A stretch of DNA of 64,000 nucleotides from positions 868,001 to 932,000 of the forward strand of contig NW_020167520.1 of the NCBI RefSeq assembly GCF_001641265.1, in the 5' to 3' direction. Source of the DNA: Pseudogymnoascus destructans. Taxonomy: Eukaryota; Ascomycota; Leotiomycetes; Thelebolales; Thelebolaceae. The position numbers were made by a program, and so were the translations under genes. The notes beneath the pieces were generated by a model. That model ran no database searches. It saw only the letters and a program-made list of their open reading frames with translations, and was not told the DNA's origin. Shown here in pieces: positions 9,402-20,379 of this stretch (position 1 is the stretch's first letter; every line of letters begins with the position of its first letter).

Positions 9402-12400
9402 ATGCCGCATCCAGTCTCTCCCACCCGACCACAGCCCACTATGCTTATCAAATCTGACGTCCCGTCCACCGTGGCGCCTACCCAAGAGGAGATCTCCTCC
9501 CTTCTCAACACCATCTTCACTGCCGACTCCTCCGCCGCCTCCGTCGACGCTTCCTATGCCCTCACACAAATCCTCCTCAACTCCGTCGGGTACCGTGGCC
9601 TCCACGCCTACGGCATCGTTGCCGAGATCAAGAAGGCCGCAGCGGACAAGAAGAGCGGACTGAAGCGTGAGAGCGCCCAGAACCTACTCGGTGCCCTCTT
9701 TGAGCGTTTCCCTACCCCACAGCCGATCACCGAGGTTGTCTTTATCATACAAGATGGCGGTCTCATCCCCTGCGCCCTCGACGCCCTCGCCGACAAGGGC
9801 GCTGTGGTGAGAGATGCCGCGCAGTATGCGCTTGACGCTCTCTTTGTCCTCTTGAGCTCCGAGGCTCTTGTTATTGCACTCCTCCCTGTTCTCTCCCTGT
9901 ACCTCTCCAAGCGCACCGGCAAGTGGCAAGGCACAGTTGGTGCCTACAAGCTTCTCCAGCGCATCGCCGACAAGGCCAAGCTTGAGGCTGGCACCACCAA
10001 GGAGGAGGCAAATGACAAGGACATGCTCCGCGACTCCCTGGGATCCAAGCTTGCTGGTCTTATCCCGATTGTCGAGGAAGGAATGCACGACTTGAAGACT
10101 GAGGTCGAGAAGGCCGCCATCAACACCATGAACTCCCTTACCACCCTCCTTTCCAACGACGATGTTGCCCCTCGCATCCCACTCCTCGTTGCGACCATGA
10201 AGAACCCCTCCACCGAGACGCTGCAGAAGGCCATCCACGCCCTGTCGCAAACCACCTTCGTCGCTATCGTCACCTCCCCCGTCCTGGCTCTCCTCACCCC
10301 TCTCCTCGAGCGTTCCCTCAACACACCTACCACTGCACAGGAGGTCCTCAGACAGACCGTTGTCGTCGTGGAGAACTTGACAAAGCTTGTCCACGACCCT
10401 GTTGAGGCTCGTACTTTCTTGCCAAAGCTCCTTCCCGGTGTTAAGGGCGTCCAGGACAGAGCATCTCTTCCCGAGGTCCGTGACATGGCCACCAGAGCCC
10501 TTAACGTCATCAAGAAGGCCATGGGTGATGATGTCTCCGGAGCATCCCACGGAGAGGTTGCCCGCGTCACCATCGACGACGTCACCAAGGTTCTCGATGC
10601 CGAGATCGCAAAGGCAGGAGGTCTTGCTGGCGACGCCAGTGCCATCTTCAAGCTCCTTGGCCCATACATCGGCGCCATGGTGGCCGAGGATGCCAACCAC
10701 CGCCAGACTCCCCGTATCGCAGCCAGAGTTACCCCATACCTGCCCCAGGTCTTGAAGACCTCCGAGGCAGCCGCTACCGTTGGTGACGCCGTCCAGAACT
10801 TCTACGTCGAGGAGGACCACCGCAAGTACGGTAAGCCGGTCAAGGAGGACGATGGAGAGATTGAGATTGTCAACGCCGACTTTTCCCTTGCCTACGGTGG
10901 TATGCTGTTACTCTCCCATACCAACCTCCGTCTCCTCAAGGGCCACAGATACGGTCTTTGCGGACGTAACGGTGCCGGAAAGTCTACTCTCATGCGTGCA
11001 ATCTCCAACGGCAAGCTTGAGGGCTTCCCCAGCCAGGATGTCCTCCGTACTTGCTTCGTCGAGCACAACCAGGGTGAGGATGCTGATATCAGCATTCTGA
11101 ACTTCGTTGCCAAGGATCCTGCCATCGCGTCCGCTGGTATGGAGCGTATCTCTGAGGTTCTTGCCGAGGTCGGCTTCACTGCCGGCCCCGAGGGTCGCCA
11201 GTCCGAGAAGGTTGGCTCGCTATCCGGTGGATGGAAGATGAAGCTCGCTCTTGCCAGAGCTATGTTGATGAAGGCCGATGTTCTCCTTCTGGACGAACCT
11301 ACCAATCACTTGGATGTTGCCAACGTCAAGTGGCTCCAGGATTACCTGAAAACTCACACCGAGATCACTTCCCTGATCGTTTCTCACGACTCCGGCTTCC
11401 TCGATGAAGTCTGCACGGATATCTACCACTACGAGCCTGGAAAGAAGCTTGCATGCTACAAGGGTAACTTGGCTGAATTCGTCAAGCAGAAGCCCGAGGC
11501 TAAGAGCTACTACACCCTCTCCGCCTCGAACGCGCAATTCAAGTTCCCACCTCCTGGTATCTTGACCGGTGTCAAGTCCAACACCCGCTCCATCCTCCGC
11601 ATGACCAACTGCTCCTACACCTACCCAGGAAGCACCAAGCCGTCTCTCCACGACGTTTCCTGCTCCCTGTCTCTCTCTTCCCGCACAGCCATCATCGGTG
11701 GCAACGGTGCCGGAAAGTCCACTCTCATTAAGCTTCTGACTGGCGAGACCATCCCAACCACTGGTCGTGTCGAGAAGCACCCCAACTTGCGTATTGGTTA
11801 CATCAAGCAGCACGCCCTCGAGCACGTGGAGATGCATCTCGAGAAGACCCCCAACCAGTACCTCCAGTGGCGTTACGCCAACGGTGATGATCGCGAGGTC
11901 CACATGAAGCAGACCCGTATCCTCTCCGATGCCGACAAGGAGCAGATGAAGGTTGAGATTGACCTTGGTGACGGACGCGGAGGACGACTGATCGAGTCCA
12001 TCATGGGTCGTCAGAAGTGGAAGAAGACCTTCCAATACGAAGTGTAAGCACCCTCACCCTTTCACTCACTGTATATCATCCTAACAACCGCCTAGTAAGT
12101 GGAAGTTCATGCTCCCCAAAGACAACACCCAGATCTCCCGCGAAACCCTCGTCGACCGCGGCTTCTCCAAGCTCGTCCAAGAATTCGACGACCACGAGGC
12201 CTCCCGCGAAGGTCTCGGTTTCCGCGAGCTCTCCCCCAAAGTCATCTCCAAGCACTTCGAAGACCTCGGCCTCGACCCCGAAATCGCCAACCACAACGAG
12301 ATCTCTGGCCTCTCCGGCGGCCAAAAAGTCAAGGTCGTACTCGCTGGCGCTATGTGGAACAACCCCCATCTCCTCGTCCTCGATGAGCCGACCAATTTCC

Positions 12401-12831
12401 TGGACCGTGACTCCCTCGGTGGCCTCGCTGTTGCTATCCGCGACTACAAGGGTGGTGTCGTCATGATCTCCCATAACGAGGAGTTTGTTGGCGCGCTCTG
12501 CCCAGAGCAGTGGTACGTCGCTGACGGTCGCGTGACGCACAAGGGTCACCTCGCCGTCTCGGCCGATCGCTTCGAGGATTCTCGCCCCGGCAGCGGCATC
12601 CCCAGCACCGTCGCCTCCATGGCGAGCAGTGCCGTCTCCAGTGCCGCTCCTAGCACCGCTAACAGTGGCGCGGAGGATACGGGAGATATGACTTTCCGTG
12701 CTCGCAAGAAGAAGAAGATGACCAAGAAGGATCTCAAGGACAGAGAGGTCCGCAGACGTCTGCGGCACATTGAGTGGCTTTCCAGTCCTAAGGGGACTCC
12801 AAGATATCCTGATACGGACGATGAGGCCTAG
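9402..12831 (+). CDS. Translation elongation factor 3 (ABC-F type ATPase), 1125 aa, two exons
   Basis: EF3 is a fungal ribosome-associated ATPase that helps release the E-site tRNA and supports delivery of aminoacyl-tRNA by eEF1A. Exon 1 is 9402-12043, the intron 12044-12095 (52 nt, branch-like CTAAC), exon 2 12096-12831. The N-terminal third is HEAT-repeat-like. ABC domain 1 has Walker A GRNGAGKST near residue 522, signature LSGGW near 606 and Walker B LLLDEPTNHLD near 630. ABC domain 2 has GGNGAGKST near 766 and, after the intron, SGGQK and LLVLDEPTNFLD. The intron falls in the stretch between Walker A and signature of domain 2, where EF3 carries its chromodomain-like insertion. The basic tail ends in RARKKKKMTKKD and related Lys/Arg clusters. 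It is slightly longer than yeast EF3 (about 1044 aa), and a second Met 13 residues in is an alternative start. Upstream are pyrimidine-rich DNA and a TATA-like tract near 9150. Confidence 0.96.
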
Positions 12832-13640
12832 AAATCTAAAAAAAACCTCGCCGATTTGGATATTTTGAAGTTTTATTTTTGTTGTTGAAGCGGTGGTACA
12901 TCTGCCACGTGACGTTCGGCGACGGCGGTGTGGGTGGGATGCGGTGCGGGTGGTGGGGACGCGGGCCGCCTTTAAACAAACTACTACAGTTTTTTGGGTT
13001 TTCCATGATGATATAGACTTTCGATATCCGGCGGCCTCGAGACGCATGTTTCTTTTGTTGTTTGTTTCTGCACAAAAATGTTTGGCGTTTTAGAATTAGA
13101 TGGGTAGATTGGGCGGGGGTTGCTTAATGTTGGGATTGCGGAAGAGATGGGAGATGAAATGAATGACATTCCCATGCTGAACTTTATTTTGATGATGGAT
13201 TGTGATATATATACTCTTATGCTGTGGTTTGTGAGGAGGGATGCTGTTGGATTTGATTCACTCTATAGGCGCTAACAATACCTCGTGTAGCCACAGAGCC
13301 TGAATAACGACCTACGCTCAACTGAAAACTGACATCTACATTTGAATTTAACAGAACCTTCCCCTTTGACCCAATTTCTAAGAAACTAGCTCCTTGAAAG
13401 GCGACCACAGTATTTAAGACCCTCATATCCACGTATAGTCGCTGCAAATACCTAAAGCAACGATAGGGGTTGTTAGCTGTTTCTTGCTTCCTAGGGACTG
13501 TAATGCACCGTCTCTCCTTCAGAAATTTTGGCAAGACGACCTGCATAAGAGGTTTCAAAGCTCGGACCACCGACTCTAACGTCTGTCACTCAGCCCCCCC
13601 TTCTTATATTCTCTTGCCCGAGCTAGGTAGAACAGAATCC
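12832..13640. other. Intergenic, nothing supported
   Basis: Downstream region of EF3 followed by about 500 bp without a recognisable gene. An open frame of 117 codons on the minus strand (13217-13570) shows no family motif and I do not call it. Confidence 0.5.
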
Positions 13641-13649
13641 GTCCACCAC

Positions 13650-14340
13650 AATGGATCGACTCCGGCGACTGTTCTGGAAGAAAGAAAACAGAGACTGCCA
13701 GTACTGCCGGGGTCTTCAGGATGGCTAATCCGCATCTCAGCCGCTTCACTTGTTCACGGCGCGAAAACGGGCTGTCCTGCATGCCACTTGCTGTATGAGT
13801 CGATCAGCACAGAGAATTACATTGGTGCATGTGAGGTTGTTTGGGGATTCACAGGTTTGCCATACTTTTGATCCGGGATCGGAGGATATGTCGCGCAAAC
13901 TGTGCGCGGAAGAGGGTAATTCCGTTGAGTTTCTGGGGGTGAAGATGGTTATATCGTAGACTGACGCTATATGATAGGTTTTAACAAGGGAGGATGGGTG
14001 TCTGGTCCTGATTATCCCACCACGGCATTTTATCCCCCGGTTGAGCGTGTAGTGGAGCTGTTTACTCTTGAAGGTTAGTTCTGTTAAAGTCCACCAGCTG
14101 TCCATATAATACAAGACCCCTCAAACAATAAATAGGGGCTCCTTCCCCTTGGCCAAAAATCAGAACTGCGAGAACCACCTAGCCGCTGCAAACACCGATG
14201 AATTCCACAACCTCATCTATGGCTGGCCAAGACAGTGCAAAACGCAACACCCAGGCTGCAAGGACTATCGCCCCTCGATCCTCAAGCCACTATATGGCAG
14301 CCTAGGCTTCATTAGCGATAGTAATTGTAGACCCTAGTAG
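13650..14340 (+). pseudogene. N-terminal fragment of a second HET-type gene
   Basis: It starts with an ATG (13650) encoding a short basic stretch and CQYC. In another frame it continues as GAKTGCPACHLLYESIS (13760-13810), a Cys-rich segment typical of the part before the HET domain. After a gap it shows GAPSPWPKI and, again in another frame, GWPRQCKTQHPGCK (14220-14265), resembling the WxxxCxxxHxxC segment that precedes the HET motif. Stops and frame changes separate these pieces, and the core HET motif is absent because AT-rich transposon debris begins at about 14340. Family assignment rests on pattern only. Confidence 0.5.
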
Positions 14341-14876
14341 ATAGTATTAGCTAGGTCTAAAGTAGTAATATAAGAATACTATAATACCCCCTAAGTGCCT
14401 CTTAGTGATGGGTTTGACTGTGTATATGTGATTTAACTAGGATATGCAGTTAACGGATTCTACTGTAAAAAGACATAATAATTGTATTTTCGTAAAGTAC
14501 CTCTCTGTTCTATATTAACTAAAACCAAATTGTCATATTGTGAATAGCCTTAAATACCACGCTAGAAATGCCAATTTATAGGCAGCAGTTACTAGTAGCT
14601 ATAGTAGCTACTAGTATACTCCTTTTGCAGCTACGTCATCACTGCTAGCAGCTTCATATTAGGGTATTATAGCGTCTATACCAGCTGCCGCTTAAGTAGA
14701 GTCTTGATGTGTAGGGTTAGGATTCACCTGTTACGGTAAAGCATATCTACAGTAAGGAAGCCCCTTTTATTATGTACTATACTAATCTATATAGCTTCTT
14801 AATTAAAGAGATCTAGCAGCTCTTACCCCTCCTTCAACTTGACAATATCATATATCATTACTAGGTTACAGCACAC
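14341..14876. other. AT-rich relic DNA
   Basis: Low-GC sequence rich in TAG/TAA on both strands. No gene or recognisable element. Confidence 0.5.
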
Positions 14877-14965
14877 TGTAATGCTGACTTCTAAACGATA
14901 GAAGACACAGAGCTTTCTTATGTAAGGCTGACTTAACACAGGAGGCAGGGGATTAAACACAAAGG
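14877..14965 (-). repeat. Truncated relic of the solo-LTR family at 1986
   Basis: Begins TGTAATGCTGACTTC and follows the 1986 LTR for about 90 bp, with several substitutions. It is then cut by the LTR remnant at 14966. Confidence 0.75.
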
Positions 14966-15056
14966 TGTAATGGTGGGTGCACCAGATGTGAGAATCTAGC
15001 CACCCAGGGAAAGGGATGATTTTAGCAAACTGAGTGCAACGAATGTCAGTATGACA
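14966..15056 (-). repeat. Internally deleted LTR (91 bp) of the 19433-26160 family
   Basis: Keeps the start TGTAATGGTGGGTGCACC and the end GTCAGTATGACA of the 936-bp LTR but has lost nearly all of the middle. Confidence 0.8.
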
Positions 15057-15064
15057 AATAGATA

Positions 15065-15865
15065 ACGTAGTCCATATGCGAGTGAAACACCCAAGCGAGT
15101 GAAACACTGCATTTTTGTAAGGACACAGGGCACCCAGCTCACAGTAATAGCATATGAGAGTGCGAGTCAGAGGCTAAACTGATGCTATCCTATAGGTCTA
15201 CTGCGAAGGATACAAAAAAGATGAAGGGGGGACCCCGTTGAGTCTGTTTCCTTAAGTACCTAAAACGGGCCCGACTCGGTTATCCCAACCCTAGCCCTGA
15301 ACCTTCCACCGCAACAGGTCAGCATCGACCCTGAACCCTACACCCCACTGTTCCCCACTATAGTGTAACTCGCTATGTGCTCCTCTACTGGTTCGAAACC
15401 ACACCGAGTCAGATTTCATGCTTGTAGTGACCGTAACAGTTCTGAGACAGGTTCTTCGAGTATCTAGGTAAGGAGGCATCCTTACAATTTTACACCAAAA
15501 ATCACAAATTTCGTAACCTACTATCTTAACAACCATTTAATAATAAGTTATAAAAATATAATTTTAGCTTTTTATAAGCATTTAAAGTACTCTACTTGAT
15601 TTTTAAAGCAATTGGCTTAGCAGTTATTGAAATACTAAGAATTAGGTTAAAAGTAGGGGCTAAAACTCAATATCTTTAGCAACTATAATGCCAATTGCTT
15701 TGAAAATCAAGCAGAGTACTTTAAATTCTTATAAAAAGCTAATATTATATTTTTATAACTTACTATTAAAGGGTTGTTGAGATAGTAGGTTACGAAATTT
15801 GTGATTTTTGGTGTAAAATGCAGTGTTTCAATCGCTTAGCTGTTTCACTTGCATATGGACTATGT
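15065..15865. mobile_element. Non-autonomous pogo-like element (MITE), 801 bp, with TA duplication and internal insertion
   Basis: TA (15063-15064 and 15866-15867) flanks inverted ends beginning AC(G/A)TAGTCCATATGC, each made of two tandem units like GCGAGTGAAACAC. Inside, a second long inverted repeat has arms at 15488-15618 and 15690-15818. Comparison of the arms shows that about 374 bp (15114-15487) were inserted into the left arm. The inserted piece itself begins GTAAGGA and ends TCCTTAC. No coding capacity. Confidence 0.8.
15114..15487. mobile_element. Short insertion inside the MITE left arm
   Basis: Its limits are inferred from the interruption of an otherwise continuous inverted repeat. 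Ends GTAAGGA/TCCTTAC are inverted. The content is more GC-rich than its surroundings and includes a B-box-like GGTTCGAAACC (15390-15400), so a SINE is possible. I see no clear target duplication beyond a T run. Confidence 0.45.
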
Positions 15866-15867
15866 TA

Positions 15868-16783
15868 GCTATATAGTAATTAACCCCCTTAGCCCATACC
15901 TGTCTGTAATTGCTATATAAATGAAGAGAACAACATTAACTGTTCTCTTCGAAGATCCTTAAACTAGATAGCAATTCCAGCTTAAAGCCGCTCTTCCTAA
16001 GCCTTAAGCTGGCTTTCTAAATGCTCCTCTAATACCTCTGGATTTAGAGGTGGTGGCAGCATAGCTATGGCTTTTACAAGCCCCTCTATCATTAAGAAGA
16101 GTCGCTCTTCTCGATCATCTTCTGCTGCTATGTATTAGCGCTTTCAGGATCGCCAAAAAGAAGAAGATGGATGTGGTGAAGGACTAATTGCTATGCTTGG
16201 AGCGCTAGGAGGGGGTCCTACGGTAAGGGTAATGGAAGGTTGATACCTACTTCTCCTTCATTATAAGAAGCATTGCTACCTGAGCGAGGAAAGAAGCCTC
16301 ACCTCTCACCCCTATAGCACCCTAGTGCTCCTTCTGCTCCTAGATAACTGTTGCTTTAGCATCGAAGACAGCTATCTAGTTGTCCTTATATAGTTGCTGT
16401 TCTGTTCAGCCGTCTTACTTGCTAGTTCTAAGATCTTAGACATATTTCCGCTAAGAGGTAATATTCCTATGTAAAACCTAGCGAAGAGTATTATGCTCTT
16501 TGCTAGTCTCATGTTAGCAATCAGCAGTAACATTCTTAAAGAACGTTGCTGCCTCTGCCATTCGATATATGTCTGCTATCTAGAGGCAGATTTTCAACAG
16601 TATAATATACTCATTAGGGCTTAAAGCCTGAGTCTTTCCTTTCCCTTGTAGTATATCCTCCTCTTAACTCTTTTTCCGCTTCTTCAGTCTTCTTGTATAT
16701 TCGACAGTGTAAATAGTGCTTGTAGAGGTGGCAGCTTAGTATCATTGTTGTTGTTAGTATTGTTGTCATTAGTATTGTCATCA
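15868..16783 (-). pseudogene. Decayed transposon coding sequence, family not identified
   Basis: Minus-strand fragments remain readable, for example EERLFLMIEGLVKAIAMLPP near 16040-16100 and EKELRGGYTTRERKDSG near 16630-16690, with many stops between. Next to the chromovirus insertion point the minus strand encodes Asp/Asn/Thr repeats, and the same repeats continue beyond the other end of the chromovirus (30602-30650). The chromovirus therefore landed in this older sequence. Confidence 0.5.
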
Positions 16784-17258
16784 TGTTACGACGGAACAAG
16801 AAGGCTGGCCAACTACAGGACAGGAAGGAGGGAGGTCGCATGAGACCGGCCCTGGTACCTGGAGGGGCAGCGGGGAATAGTAGTTCCGAAAGTATCACGT
16901 GACGGACTCGCAGGATGATGAGAAGAGTCCTAAGAGTCCAGGACTCCGAGGACTCGAGTGAGTTCCCAGGAGTCCACTAGGCATGTGACGGACTCGCAGG
17001 ATGATGAGAAGAATCCTAAGAGTCCAGGACTCCGAGGACTCGAGTGAGTTCCCAGGAGTCCACTAGGCACGACGCCACTATATAAGTAGATAGTATTTCC
17101 TTAGATAGGAGCTTCGTGCTCAACTCAATACAGTATTTGTTATATACTAGTAACGTGTTACTTGAAGCCTTTGTGTCTGATCCCCTGCCTCCTCTGATAA
17201 GTAAACCTTTACGCAAGAGAACCTCTGTGTCTTCTATCGTTTAGAAGTCAGCGTTACA
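16784..17258 (+). repeat. 5' LTR of outer chromovirus, two 86-bp units
   Basis: TG...CA ends. Two tandem units of 86 bp (from about 16900) containing CACGTG/CATGTG and alternating GAGTCC/GGACTC palindromes lie in the U3 part. The 3' half from ACGCCACTATATAAGTAG onward, with a TATA-like box, is shared with LTRs of other families in this window. Confidence 0.95.
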
Positions 17259-17304
17259 CTTTGAGCACCACTTCTACGAGGCACTGGCTTATACACAAAG
17301 CAAC

Positions 17305-19241
17305 ATGTCTGTCGTCAGTTCGAAGGGGAAAACCCCCACCACGCCAACTTCGTCTCAGAGGTCTAAGCCTGAGAATGAGGAGATGCCCGACGCACCCACC
17401 GTCAACGAACTCAAGGAAACTCTACGCGTCAAGTTGCCCGACACTTACTCCGGCAACCGAAAGGAACTTGAGGTGTTTTTGCTACAGGTCGAACTGTACC
17501 AGCACTTCAATGACGAGAAGTTTCCCACCCAGGAGAGCTATGCCCTGTGGACTGCGTCCTACCTTAGGGGGGAAGCCCTGCGATGGATCGAACCATTCCT
17601 CAAGGATTATTTCAAATATGAGAGTACCAATGGAAGCATGGCAACTACGCAGACTATGTTTGGCAGCTGGAAAGGATTCTGTAAGGAAATCCGACGCATG
17701 TTCGGAGACATCGATGAGATTAAGACCGCGGAAGACCATCTGTTTGCACTTAAGCAGACTGGCAGCGCCCTCACGTACTCCACAGAATTCCAGAGATACA
17801 GCAATCAGACAGGATGGGACGCCAGCGCACTCATCAGCCACTACCGACGTGGGCTGAAGAGCCATATACATATGGAACTTGCCCGTTTGGAACAACAACC
17901 AACGGACATGGTAGCGCTAATCGAACATATGGTCCGAATTGACAATCGACTATACGAATTCCAGAAGGAACGCGGACCTATGACAAGCCCAAGAAAAGTT
18001 ACCCCTACCGGGGAAACGAGGGCAGACGACGGGATCAACACCCGCGAGACAACCGTTGGTCGGACCCAATGGAACTCGATGCCACGTTCAAACCTGGACG
18101 ACCCCGTGACCCTAAGAAAGACAGACAATTCAAGGAACGACTCTGTTTTAACTGCGACAAGCCAGGCCACATGGCCCGAGACTGCAGACAGCCAAAGGAA
18201 GGGAACGGCGGACGCAAAGTCGGCAAACAACTCAATGCCACCTGGACAGGACAGTTGAACGCAACGTTTGTGAGCAAACAGGACTGGGGAATAAACGGCG
18301 AAAGCACCCCAGAAGACGAGAGCTCAGATGAAGGGTCGGAGGCGGAATCGTTCACCGTCTCGGAACAGGAGACCTTTGACGAACTCGCACCTACGGAACC
18401 AATGAGTCCACGGTGTAAGAGCGTAGTAAGACGCATGGCAAAACACGCCCACGCGAAGATTAGGGCCGAACGAGACAAGCCCAGCAGCCAGAGGAGAATC
18501 CCCACGCTTAAGGGCATCTACGGGAACCTGTTACAGGGACTTCCGTTAGAGTGCAAGGTGGACGACTGCAAGGATGACCTCTGGAGATACTACGACCAAC
18601 TAACGAATACCCGCAGGCTGCTTGGCACGTCCCCAGACGTAGCTAAGTTGGAAGCCCAAGAAGCGGAATAACTGGAGAAGGATGTCGAGCATATGGCTAA
18701 ACTGAAGAATATGAAAAGCGTCGAACTTTACTACCAGGACCGCAGGAGAGCCCTGGAGAAGTACGACGAGAAAGCCAGAGGTATGCTCCGACGGGAAAAT
18801 GCGAGACCCACTCCACGCATCGAAAGGAGAGCCATGGAGCAACTAGACACGTTCTCCACGCCTCCGAGGGAAGATAGTGCATGGGTGAGAGGACAGCGGG
18901 AACTATCAACGACAGACGCAACAGAGACTGATCATCCCTGGCACGCGTATGTCTACTGGGAGTATTGCAGCGAAGATGACTGCAAGCTCCACTGGAAAAA
19001 GAAACACCAGAATCAGTTGTTTCCCCGATCCTCGCCCAGGATACACTTCAGAGACGCAGAGCAAGTTCACGCCCTCAGGCGAAGCCAGTCTGAAGGGGAC
19101 TTGCCTATCAAAAGCGAACAGGTATACGAGAAATACCCACATCTGCTAGACGAAGCAGAAGAGCGAGGGAAACGATCTCCCCAAGGACCACCATTGGAAG
19201 CGGATGAATACTATCCTTCCTCGGACGAGTCAAAAAACTAG
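17305..19241 (+). pseudogene. Gag of outer chromovirus, broken
   Basis: Gag forms the virus-like particle and binds RNA. The ATG at 17305 is 46 nt after the 5' LTR. The retrotransposon-gag domain (ALWTASYLRGEALRWIEPFL and following) occupies roughly residues 60-200. Near 17977 the frame changes by one base (apparently a one-base deletion after CGCGGACC) and reading resumes in the -1 frame with the CCHC knuckle CFNCDKPGHMARDC at about 18141-18182. A TAA at 18669-18671 interrupts this frame, which otherwise continues to 19241 as an acidic, Cys-poor tail. Because the knuckle lies beyond the frame change, I read this as damage rather than programmed frameshifting. Confidence 0.85.
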
Positions 19242-19309
19242 GAGTCCTCGACGGTAGGCCACCGGCGAGCGACACGAAGAGGCCTAGTACAGACCAGCTA
19301 TGCGCCACG

Positions 19310-19432
19310 ATGGGCAGCATGCAACTATATGTGGTCGCTAAGATACAACAGTGACACCTCCGAGCAATGATTGACTCAGGAGCGACGGGCAACTTTATGA
19401 CAAAGAAAGTAGCAGACACGCAAGGTTTCGAG
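19310..19432 (+). pseudogene. Outer chromovirus protease, N-terminal part before the nested insertion
   Basis: Contains the aspartic protease motif AMIDSGATGNF at 19360-19395. A TGA lies four codons before it, with a former CGA likely. The coding sequence stops at the nested element and continues without loss of frame at 26166 once the 6728-bp insertion and its 5-bp duplication are subtracted. Confidence 0.85.
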
Positions 19433-20368
19433 TGTAATGGTGGGTGCACCAGATATGAGAATCTAGCCACCCAAGGAAGGGATGAATTTACTAAGACAAC
19501 ACACTGTCTTAGGAAACAGAGCCAAAGGGTTGTAGCTTAGACTATTCCACAACGCAGCAATCAGGTGTATGATGTGGTGAAGTGGTTTAGACAAGTTGCA
19601 ACAAATGTTGAGTCTGGGAACTCAGGGGTAAGTCAGAGGTTAGCACCTCACTGATTTTTCAAAAACAGAGAATAACAAGATCAATGCTTGGAAGCTTGGA
19701 AAAGACGTAGAAGTATGTGCTAGTCGATTTACTGTATTGCCTGCTTGCCCTTTCTTAAGGAAAGGGCAATCCTATTTATGCCAAAGGAGTGTAGTTCTCT
19801 TATTTTCCATGACTTTCCATGACTAACCAGGCTTGGTAAATGTATTAGAAATCAAGTGCGACCCACAACTAGCTTGCTAATCATGTAGTGAATGTAAGAG
19901 AATCCCATAGAACCATCTCTTGGGTTCCTAGCCTATAGGAAGTGAAAAGGAGGTCCAAGGTCAGAGTACCTATAGACAAATTATGTCATAACTTAACCAA
20001 TCTTGTGGGTAACTAAGGAGCGATGACGTGTAATGAATCATAGAGGGTTGTAGAAGCTTCTAGAGCTATCGTTCATGTTCCTAGGCCTCTAGTTGGTAGA
20101 GATATGCCATGTGGTAGTATTGGCCCACCCCCTTAAGGAGGAGATTTTCTTAATAACTTGTTCAATGAGTGTCCAAATGATATGCCGTGATGTATGTAGC
20201 ATAAACAGATGTAGTAGAAGAGTTTTCAGCAATCGTTGAGTAGTATTGCTTCTGTTGTTGGTGTGATAAGCCCAGATATGTATGGTGACTTGTAGGTTTG
20301 AGGAGGAGATTTCTAAGTTTGCTCTTGAGTTTGATAGCAAACTGAGTGCAACGAATGTCAGTATGACA
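19433..20368 (-). repeat. 3' LTR of nested chromovirus
   Basis: 936 bp, on the coding strand TGTCATACTG...CCATTACA. Truncated relatives are at 2832-3504, 14966-15056 and 33303-33807. Confidence 0.95.
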
Positions 20369-20379
20369 TGATCCCCCTT

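Noticed and set aside
9684..10820. Long open frame (378 codons) antisense to EF3
   Set aside because: It mirrors a strongly biased, highly expressed coding sequence; composition alone opens the opposite strand. No family motif.
11220..12035. Another long frame antisense to EF3
   Set aside because: Same reason; it overlaps both Walker regions of the real gene.
12076..13047. Open minus-strand frame of 323 codons over EF3 exon 2 and beyond
   Set aside because: Antisense shadow of exon 2 with a tail of non-coding sequence; no recognisable domain.
13217..13570. Possible minus-strand gene of 117 codons
   Set aside because: No domain, no neighbour context, and overlaps the approach to the HET fragment.
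15280..15360. Telomere-like CCCTAA/CCCTGAA sequences
   Set aside because: Only scattered AACCCTA-like words inside a short insertion, no tandem array.
17305..18258. Programmed -1 frameshift in the outer chromovirus gag
   Set aside because: The zinc knuckle lies after the frame change and no overlap of the usual gag-pol type is present; a single missing base explains it better, and a second stop follows.
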